Assembly (NCBI GenBank): GCA_900553015.1
Contig: USBY01000003.1
Location: forward strand, 1 to 64,000
From: an uncultured Clostridium sp.
GTDB taxonomy: Bacteria; Bacillota; Clostridia; TANB77; CAG-508
DNA length: 64,000 nt
Direction of reading: 5' to 3'
Positions 58,668 through 64,000 of this stretch are shown piece by piece. The notes under the pieces are model-generated. The model was not told the DNA's origin. It made no database searches and saw only the letters and a program-made list of their open reading frames with translations. Numbering within the stretch: position 1 is the stretch's first letter; every line of letters starts with the position of its first letter. Made by a program: the position numbers and the translations under genes.

Positions 58668-58708
58668 TAACGCATCATAAAAGCTTTTAGTTAGCTTATG
58701 ATGCGTTT
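58668..58708. terminator. Bidirectional terminator between the HAD gene and the transglycosylase
   Basis: AACGCATCATAA pairs with TTATGATGCGTT, T-run on both sides. Confidence 0.85.
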
Positions 58709-58712
58709 TGTT

Positions 58713-59402
58713 TTATGTATTAGCATTAATAATTTCATTTGCTTCTTCTTGTGATATATATCCATTTCCAACCATTGTTTCTAATACATGCTCTTGTCTA
58801 GTTTTAGTTAAATCTGGATTTTTGGTTGGAGCATATACTGAAGGAGCATTAGGAATTCCAGCCATCATGGTACATTCATTTAAGTCCATTTCACTAGGTT
58901 CTTTATCTAAATAACCATTACAAGCTTCTTTAATTCCATAATATCCATCACCAAAATAAGATGTATTTACATATAATTCTAAAATTTCTTCTTTAGAATA
59001 ATTATCTTCAATAGCAAATGCCATAAATATTTCTGCAAGTTTTCTAGAAAATGGGTTCATATCTATAAAATAAATGTTTTTAGCAAGTTGTTGTGTAATA
59101 GTACTACCACCTTCACGTAAATCAAAATTTGTAACATTAACATATATAGCTCTACCTATTGAGCGTAAATCTATTGCTCCATGGTCATAAAAACGTCTAT
59201 CTTCTACAGAGACTACAGCGTCCAAATAATCCTGTGGTAAGTCTTCATATTTCACATAATTTTCATCACTTTGAATTTGCTCTATTTTACTAATTAAAGG
59301 TTCTTCTTTTATAGCTTGGCTGTATAGAGAATACCCATATATTCCAAGCGAAGCGGCAATTAGTATTATAATTAAAAGCAAAATTAATAAAAACTTTTTC
59401 AT
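58713..59402 (-). CDS. Monofunctional peptidoglycan glycosyltransferase (GT51)
   Basis: 229 residues from the ATG 5 nt after GGTGA. One N-terminal membrane helix (about 4-24), then the GT51 domain with VSVEDRRFYDHGAID (catalytic Glu in EDRRF, about 66-80), GGSTITQQLAKNIYF (about 98-112) and KLAEIFMAFAIE. There is no transpeptidase domain, so it only polymerises lipid II. It is divergent from mraZ, in the same wall and division neighbourhood. Confidence 0.9.
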   Translation of the reverse strand: MKKFLLILLLIIILIAASLGIYGYSLYSQAIKEEPLISKIEQIQSDENYVKYEDLPQDYLDAVVSVEDRRFYDHGAIDLRSIGRAIYVNVTNFDLREGGSTITQQLAKNIYFIDMNPFSRKLAEIFMAFAIEDNYSKEEILELYVNTSYFGDGYYGIKEACNGYLDKEPSEMDLNECTMMAGIPNAPSVYAPTKNPDLTKTRQEHVLETMVGNGYISQEEANEIINANT

Positions 59403-59512
59403 ACGTATCACCAAATATATTATACAGTAAAAAGTAATTATTGTAAAACAATAATCAAAAAATTAATATAATATTAAGAAATAAAAAAAATTAAAAAAAG
59501 TCTAAAAAGTAC

Positions 59513-59541
59513 TTGCAATTTAATAAATGTTGTATTAAAAT
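59513..59541 (+). promoter_or_regulatory. Promoter of the mraZ cluster
   Basis: TTGCAA, 17 nt, TAAAAT, just upstream of the MraZ boxes. Confidence 0.6.
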
Positions 59542-59547
59542 TTATCC

Positions 59548-59578
59548 AGGTGGAGAGAAGTGGTACAAAGTGGTAAAA
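59548..59578 (+). promoter_or_regulatory. MraZ operator: three direct repeats
   Basis: AGGTGGAGAG, AAGTGGTACA, AAGTGGTAAA: GTGG recurs with an exact 10-nt period at 59550, 59560 and 59570. This is the tandem-box form known for MraZ autoregulation, located between the -10 and the mraZ ribosome binding site. Confidence 0.85.
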
Positions 59579-59599
59579 AATGAATTGAGGTGAAACGAA

Positions 59600-60032
59600 G
59601 TGCTAATTCGGCCAATATGAACATTCTTTAGATGCCAAAGGCAGATTAATAATGCCAGCAAAGCTAAGAGAAGATATGGGCGAAAAGTTCATAATCACTA
59701 AAGGCTTAGACGGGTGTCTATTTGGATTTTCACAAAACGAATGGGAAAACTTCGAAACCAAATTAAAAACACTTCCACTTACCAATAAAAATGCTAGAGA
59801 CTTCGTAAGATTTTTCTTATCTGGAGCAATGGAATGCGAAATAGATAAACAAGGAAGATTTTTAATATCTAGCAATCTAAGAAATGTTGCAACACTAGAA
59901 AAAGAAGTAGTTATAATTGGTGTTGGGACAAGAATAGAAATATGGAATAAAGACAAATGGGAAGAATACAACAGTGAGGAAAATATATCAGCAGATGATA
60001 TTGCAGAAAATATGACAATGTTAGGTATATAA
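59600..60032 (+). CDS. mraZ: Transcriptional regulator MraZ, needs +1 frameshift at CGG in codon 4
   Basis: GTG start with GAGGTG 7 nt upstream. GTG CTA ATT CGG CCA ATA TGA would give a six-residue peptide; skipping C at 59609 gives M-L-I-GGC-CAA-TAT-GAA, so MLIGQYEHSLDAKGRLIMPA, the canonical MraZ N-terminus. Joined length is 143 residues, the same as in Bacillus subtilis. The AbrB-like double domains carry DAKGRLIMPAKLRE (about 11-24) and DKQGRFLISSNLR (about 84-96). It binds the boxes just upstream and controls the division cluster. No in-frame ATG, GTG or TTG before residue 18 could replace this start without losing conserved residues. Confidence 0.92.
59609..59612 (+). other. +1 frameshift site CGGC in mraZ
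   Basis: In-frame CGG at codon 4 after ATT. Skipping C gives GGC (Gly), the conserved Gly of the MraZ N-terminus. It shows that the rule is CGGN to Gly and not only CGGA. Confidence 0.85.
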
Positions 60033-60406
60033 CTTGAAAAAGTTTATATAAATTTTATACAAAAGAAAAATTTTAAATTTACTAATGAAGAAAAAGTTAC
60101 AAAAGAAGTTTTGTAAACATTTACTAAAGAGAAATCAAGAAAAACTTGATAAGAAGAGGGCTATACTAAAGAGGAATTTTAATATACAAAAGATAAAATC
60201 TTAAGAAACTAATTATATTTATCTATGTACTTAAGAAAAAATATTTAAATTACAAATGTAAATAGCTAATATATACCACGAAAAAGGGAATGAAATACAA
60301 ATGACGAAACCGCTAGAAACAAAAGAAGAATAGCTACTAAACAGTTGGAAATCGAAAACTTCCAACTGTTTGTGCTATTCAAAAAATGATAAATGGAGGG
60401 TATGTA
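60033..60406 (+). promoter_or_regulatory. mraZ-rsmH gap with possible leader peptide and hairpin
   Basis: 374 nt, mostly AT-rich with no long ORF. At 60301-60333 there is a ten-codon ORF (MTKPLETKEE, stop TAG). Its stop falls in a long hairpin: AATAGC and AACAGTTGGAA pair with TTCCAACTGTT and GCTATT (60329-60379). GGAGGG for rsmH follows 16 nt later. No T-run follows, so this is not a simple terminator; it could control translation or RNA stability. The ribosome binding site of the short ORF is weak. Nothing else is recognised between 60033 and 60300. Confidence 0.4.
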
Positions 60407-61337
60407 TTGGAATTTAAGCATAAACCGGTTTTACTTGATGAATGTATAAATGGATTAAATATAAAACAAGATGGAGTTTATATAGATGGCACCTTAGGAG
60501 GTGCTGGGCACAGTAAAGAGATTGCCAAAAGATTATCAAGTAAAGGGCTATTAATCGGAATAGATAGAGACTTAGAAGCTTTATCAGCAGCAAAGGAAAA
60601 TTTAAAAGAATTTAAAAATGTTAAATATATACATGGGAATCATGATGATATAGATATAATAATGCAAGACTTGCGGAATAGAAGCCGTAGATGGAATATT
60701 ACTGGATTTAGGTGTTTCTTCATATCAATTAGATGAACGAAATAGAGGATTTAGCTATTTAGGTGAGAATATATTAGATATGAGGATGGATAAAACACAA
60801 GAGCTAACTGCAAGAGATGTGGTTAATAATTATCCAGAAGAAAAATTAGCAAATATTATATATGAATATGGAGAAGAGAGATTCTCTAGAAATATAGCAA
60901 AAAATATTTGTATAGAGCGAAAAAAAGCACCAATAGAAACAACTGCAGAATTAGTAAAAATAATAGAAAATTCTATTCCTAAATCAAAGCAAAATAATGG
61001 TCATCCTGCCAAAAGAACATTTCAAGCAATCAGGATAGAGGTAAATAACGAGATAGAACCTTTATACGATACTGTTTTAAAATGTATAAAATGCTTAAAC
61101 AAAGGTGGAAGATTATGTATTATAACATTCCATTCTTTAGAAGATAGAGCGGTTAAAAAAGCATTTATAGAGGCAGAAGGAAGATGTACATGTCCAAAAG
61201 ATTTGCCATATTGTGTATGTGGAGCAGTATCTTATGGGAAAATTATAAATAAAAAACCAATAATTGCTACTAAGGAGGAACAAGAGGAAAATTCAAGAAG
61301 CAAGAGTGCTAAATTAAGAATTTTCGAAAGAAAATAA
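60407..61337 (+). CDS. rsmH: 16S rRNA m4C1402 methyltransferase RsmH (MraW), needs +1 frameshift at CGG
   Basis: Joined length is 309 residues: 60407-60673, then 60675-61337. Start TTG lies 6 nt after GGAGGG and gives MEFKHKPVLLDECINGLN, as in RsmH; the in-frame ATG at 60386 is before the ribosome binding site. SAM motif GTLGGAGHSKEI is at about 27-38. TTG CGG AAT AGA becomes TTG [C] GGA ATA GAA GCC GTA GAT GGA, giving LGIEAVDGILLDLGVSSYQLD, a signature region; without it the second half (DMRMD, TFHSLEDRAVK) is lost. It methylates C1402 of 16S rRNA. Confidence 0.93.
60674..60677 (+). other. +1 frameshift site CGGA in rsmH
   Basis: In-frame CGG after TTG. Skipping C gives GGA (Gly) before I-E-A-V-D-G. 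Here the zero frame runs on for about 20 codons before its stop, and the shifted frame covers the conserved VDGILLDLGVSS segment meanwhile. Confidence 0.85.
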
Positions 61338-61358
61338 CGAAAGAGGAGGTGAAGGCTA

Positions 61359-61880
61359 ATGGCTAGATACCAATATGAAACAAGTCCAAGAAAATTAGAA
61401 CCAGATTTTATACCAAATCGAATATCTAAAAAAAGTCAGGACTTGCAAAGAGAGAGAGAATTAAAAGAGAAAATAAAGCAAGAAGCAAAAGAAAGAGCAA
61501 AACAAAAAAGAGCTACAGTTGTATTAAAGAAAAAAGTTGTTGTATATATTGCTTTGATTTTTGCTATGCTATTAGTCGTTAGCTATAGAAACTCCTTAAT
61601 AACAGAAGATTTTAATAAAGTAAAATCATTAAAAGCAGAACTTGCAACATTACAAAAGGAAAATCAACAAACTCAAGTTTCAATAGAGAGTAATCTTAAT
61701 TTAAGTAAAATAGAAGAAGAAGCAAAAAGTAAATTGGGAATGCAAAAACTTACAAATGATCAAAAAATATATATAAGCTTACCAAAAAAAGACTATGTGC
61801 AATCTTCAACTGATAATACAGAAACGACTACAGAAAAAAGTTGGTTAGAAAAAATTATAGAAAAAATAAAAGGAAATTAA
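61359..61880 (+). CDS. ftsL: FtsL-like division protein
   Basis: 173 residues. A basic cytoplasmic N-terminus (about 1-58) rich in Lys, Arg and Glu, one membrane helix (about 59-76), then a leucine-zipper-like coiled coil (FNKVKSLKAELATLQKENQQTQVSIE) and KIEEEAKSKLGMQK, the FtsL/DivIC pattern. It acts in the divisome with DivIB and DivIC. Position directly after rsmH is that of ftsL in the division cluster. The usual next gene, a transpeptidase (ftsI or spoVD), does not follow; the cluster ends here with a terminator. Confidence 0.8.
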   Translation: MARYQYETSPRKLEPDFIPNRISKKSQDLQRERELKEKIKQEAKERAKQKRATVVLKKKVVVYIALIFAMLLVVSYRNSLITEDFNKVKSLKAELATLQKENQQTQVSIESNLNLSKIEEEAKSKLGMQKLTNDQKIYISLPKKDYVQSSTDNTETTTEKSWLEKIIEKIKGN

Positions 61881-61930
61881 TCCGTATTTCAAAATTTAAA
61901 AATTGAATGCGGATTAATTTTTGTTTTTTT
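61880..61930 (+). terminator. Terminator of the mraZ-rsmH-ftsL cluster
   Basis: AATCCG and CGGATT (ends AATCCGTATT and AATGCGGATT) form the stem, followed by AATTTTTGTTTTTTT. Confidence 0.7.
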
Positions 61931-62051
61931 ATATAGTAAATATATGATATATTGAAAAAATTAACATAATGTGGTAAAATAAAAAAGTATGGCAAATGTA
62001 TTATTCAAAAGTTTTATGCCATAACAAAAGAAAAATTTAGGAGGCAAGAAT

Positions 62052-63572
62052 ATGTCAAAAGAAAAGTTATTTCCATTAGCAAAAAGTGAGGGAGAAAATG
62101 AAGTAGAGCGGTTGCTTGAAAGAGTTATAGATCGTGACAAATTCTCCTACAACGATGCTAAGGCATTTGCGATTATCTATCAAAACTTAGCACCAGGTGA
62201 TGTTGCAGGTAAAATTTCTGCAATGAGAGTTAAAAAATTTATGGAGGACTTCATTCAAAAAGATAATCCTAGCATCTATAAAAAGATGTGCATATTTTAT
62301 GGATTGTCTGAGGAAGAGTATGATGAAAAAAAGCGTTCAAAGATAAATAATCTGATACAGAACTATATGGACGGTATACGTTCAGTTGAGAACGCAATGA
62401 GTTATTCTGTATCCTTCGAAGAGGCTGCAAATAAGATGGCACCAAAGCTTGATGCTCCGGAAGAGATGTCCGTCGTCGAAAGAGTAAAATGGATAAGACT
62501 TTGGTTTATAGTAATTCGAAATCAAGAACTATTCTATAACGAGATAGACGGAAATGGTAAGATTCGAGGAATTGATGTTACTCGAGATGTAAACAATATG
62601 TATATTTTTCCCGAATCTATGATTTTGCTGAATGAATCATTTCTGTCGAAATTAGATGACGGAGAAATTATTTACCAGATGATTAAAGAATTTATTGATT
62701 CATACACGACAGATGTTCAGCGAGCTGTATACAGGTTTGCGGAACTGGATGGAGTTAACCGCCCAGATTCATGTAGACTGGGAAGAATTAGAGAAGACGT
62801 AAAGAAAAAGTTATTCCCTAATTCGTGGAGATCGTCAACTTCATTTTTTATGTGCAAGACAGGGATAAAATATATGATTCCCAAACATTTAGAAATGGCT
62901 GTGTTTGCATATAAGAATGGCGGAATTTCGAATATGCCCGTAGGTAAATTTGAAATTCTGGATGTCTTTAACTGTTATAAAAAGAGAAAAGTTACCGTAT
63001 ATAAATATGGGGAAACTCAGGTAAATGGTAACACTGTTGAACTTGGGGTAACTTGCGAGCAAGAGCTTATGCTTTATGTTAACCTCTACAAGTGGCTTAT
63101 GGACCATCCAGATTTTAAGTTTGGTAAGGAAGATAAGACTCTGGAGGAATATGGTCTGTCAGACTTATTACTTAACGAGAAAGAGCTTGTAAGTGCTTGG
63201 ATTTTAGAGCAGGGGTTTGCAAGTTCTGAGGAAGATATTAACTGGAGGTTGGCAGAGAAAGTTTTGAACCCAAAAGAGAACCTTTCCGTTTTTAAGGATT
63301 GGTATGATGGAAAGATAAGTGGAGACACAATCTACGAGAGAATCGGATTTAATTCCGAAAAACTTGCTAGAATGTGTTTAAGCTTGAATGGACTTATCCT
63401 GTTGGATAAGAACACATTAAACCAAGCATTAAAAAGAGTAAAAATGTTTGGTCTTGAGCAGTCACTTAAAAGTGATAAGCTCTATGTAAGGTTGTATGAG
63501 TTTTTAAAAGAAACTTGTATACCTTGTGGTCCTAAAAAGAAACCAATTGTAAGTTATGGTATAAAATACTAA
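62052..63572 (+). CDS. Large foreign-looking cassette gene, unknown function
   Basis: 506 residues, soluble, mostly helical, no recognised domain or catalytic motif. The N-terminal 120 residues are charged helices; the middle part contains GIDVTRDVNNMYIFPESMILLNE and AELDGVNRPDSCRLGRIRED. Codon use (CTG, CGT, CGA, GAG) and GC differ from the ftsL side. Codon 20 (62109) is CGG with no rescuing +1 frame; a shift would stop after six codons. AGGAGG precedes ATG. Own strong terminator. Confidence 0.7.
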   Translation: MSKEKLFPLAKSEGENEVERLLERVIDRDKFSYNDAKAFAIIYQNLAPGDVAGKISAMRVKKFMEDFIQKDNPSIYKKMCIFYGLSEEEYDEKKRSKINNLIQNYMDGIRSVENAMSYSVSFEEAANKMAPKLDAPEEMSVVERVKWIRLWFIVIRNQELFYNEIDGNGKIRGIDVTRDVNNMYIFPESMILLNESFLSKLDDGEIIYQMIKEFIDSYTTDVQRAVYRFAELDGVNRPDSCRLGRIREDVKKKLFPNSWRSSTSFFMCKTGIKYMIPKHLEMAVFAYKNGGISNMPVGKFEILDVFNCYKKRKVTVYKYGETQVNGNTVELGVTCEQELMLYVNLYKWLMDHPDFKFGKEDKTLEEYGLSDLLLNEKELVSAWILEQGFASSEEDINWRLAEKVLNPKENLSVFKDWYDGKISGDTIYERIGFNSEKLARMCLSLNGLILLDKNTLNQALKRVKMFGLEQSLKSDKLYVRLYEFLKETCIPCGPKKKPIVSYGIKY

Positions 63573-63613
63573 CAAAAACCCCATGCTGTGCGTTGCATAG
63601 CATGGGGTTTTTG
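63573..63613. terminator. Bidirectional terminator between the two last genes
   Basis: AAAAACCCCATGCT pairs with AGCATGGGGTTTTT around GTGCGTTGCAT, perfect 14-bp stem. Confidence 0.9.
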
Positions 63614-64000
63614 TTAGTGGAAGAGGTCGTATAACTCTTCTTTCAGCTGTGCTGAAAGTGAATTAAACTTATCTTCCTTTCTTGCGTCGAAATCTCTCAA
63701 GAAGAAAGATACATCACTCGGACCGATGTTGTCAATCTTCAAAAAGTTTTCAACAGCATATTCGTATGCAGCAAGGAAGTCCATTGCACGCAGCCTTTCT
63801 GACGCGATGTCTGTCTTGTTGGTGATGCTGGATTCACTCACATAGGTGTAGTTATATCCAACATAGTCAATACCAACAACTGTAGCAGCTTTTGCAATCA
63901 GCAAAGGTATTAATGCAAGGTCTTCGTGGCATCTTAGCTGCGGAAGAAAGAGCAGTTCGGCAAAAACTGATTTCTTAATGCAGAAGAGCCAGTAAAGAGC
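63614..64000 (-). CDS. Family 2 glycosyltransferase, C-terminal part, runs off the window
   Basis: The frame is open to the end of the window, so the gene starts beyond 64000. Visible: LPQLRCHEDLALIPLLIAKA with the ED motif of GT2 enzymes, then VVGIDYVGYNYTYVSESS, matching the typical Y-x-Y-x(n)-S segment, and a helical C-terminus (KLYDLFH type). It probably transfers a sugar to a surface glycan. GC and codon use are again higher than in native genes. The remainder is not visible. Confidence 0.75.
   Translation of the reverse strand, partial: ALYWLFCIKKSVFAELLFLPQLRCHEDLALIPLLIAKAATVVGIDYVGYNYTYVSESSITNKTDIASERLRAMDFLAAYEYAVENFLKIDNIGPSDVSFFLRDFDARKEDKFNSLSAQLKEELYDLFH

Overview
The window is a low-GC, compactly coded stretch of bacterial chromosome. 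AGA dominates arginine codons, Shine-Dalgarno sites are strong, and it carries a T-box, a Spo0E-like protein, CwlD and DacF homologues and a mraZ-rsmH cluster. Together these suggest an uncultivated, probably spore-forming or spore-derived, Clostridia-like Firmicute. No species can be named from the sequence.

Layout. 1-4082: end of a membrane glycosyltransferase, a yfmF/yfmH-type M16 protease pair and a 51-residue Spo0E-like protein. 4127-24338: a 20 kb one-direction operon for a Gram-positive type IV secretion system (three VirB2-like pilins, PrgI/VirB3, TraC-like, VirB4, three VirB6-like proteins of which one is fused to an NlpC/P60 domain, VirB8-like proteins, and a giant membrane protein with a lysozyme-like end). 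It has no relaxase, coupling protein or integrase in view. 24340-40249: dacF, glycolipid synthase, tRNA-Cys and tRNA-Gly, aspS, cwlD, a 2663-residue cyclic-glucan-synthase-like protein, thyX. 40464-47712: RNase J, a T-box-controlled argG-argH operon, and several small foreign-looking genes. 47860-58659: gltX, mscS and an NAD cluster (nadD, nadE, NrtR-like regulator, pncB) with a shared operator. 58713-61880: a stand-alone transglycosylase and mraZ-rsmH-ftsL. 62052-64000: two more foreign-looking genes.

Main discovery candidate. Five genes (dacF, cwlD, pncB, mraZ, rsmH) are each broken into two frames at exactly the same kind of place: an in-frame CGG codon followed by a +1 shift, so that C is skipped and GGA or GGC is read as a conserved glycine. 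By my manual scan, CGG occurs in frame nowhere else in the roughly 45 native-looking genes. Removing the single C restores full-length, family-typical proteins in all five. This looks like CGG-directed +1 frameshifting (or quadruplet decoding of CGGN as Gly) used as a normal part of decoding, concentrated here in cell-wall, division and NAD genes. The only in-frame CGG codons without a matching downstream frame lie within the first 32 codons of four isolated cassettes with their own promoters and terminators, three of them clearly foreign in composition.

Other points: a putative NrtR operator TATTATCAAAAAGWTAATA at nadD and pncB, triple MraZ boxes, dispersed GGGGACGTTCC repeats, a second hairpin repeat, a long structured leader before RNase J, and single-gene foreign cassettes between housekeeping operons.
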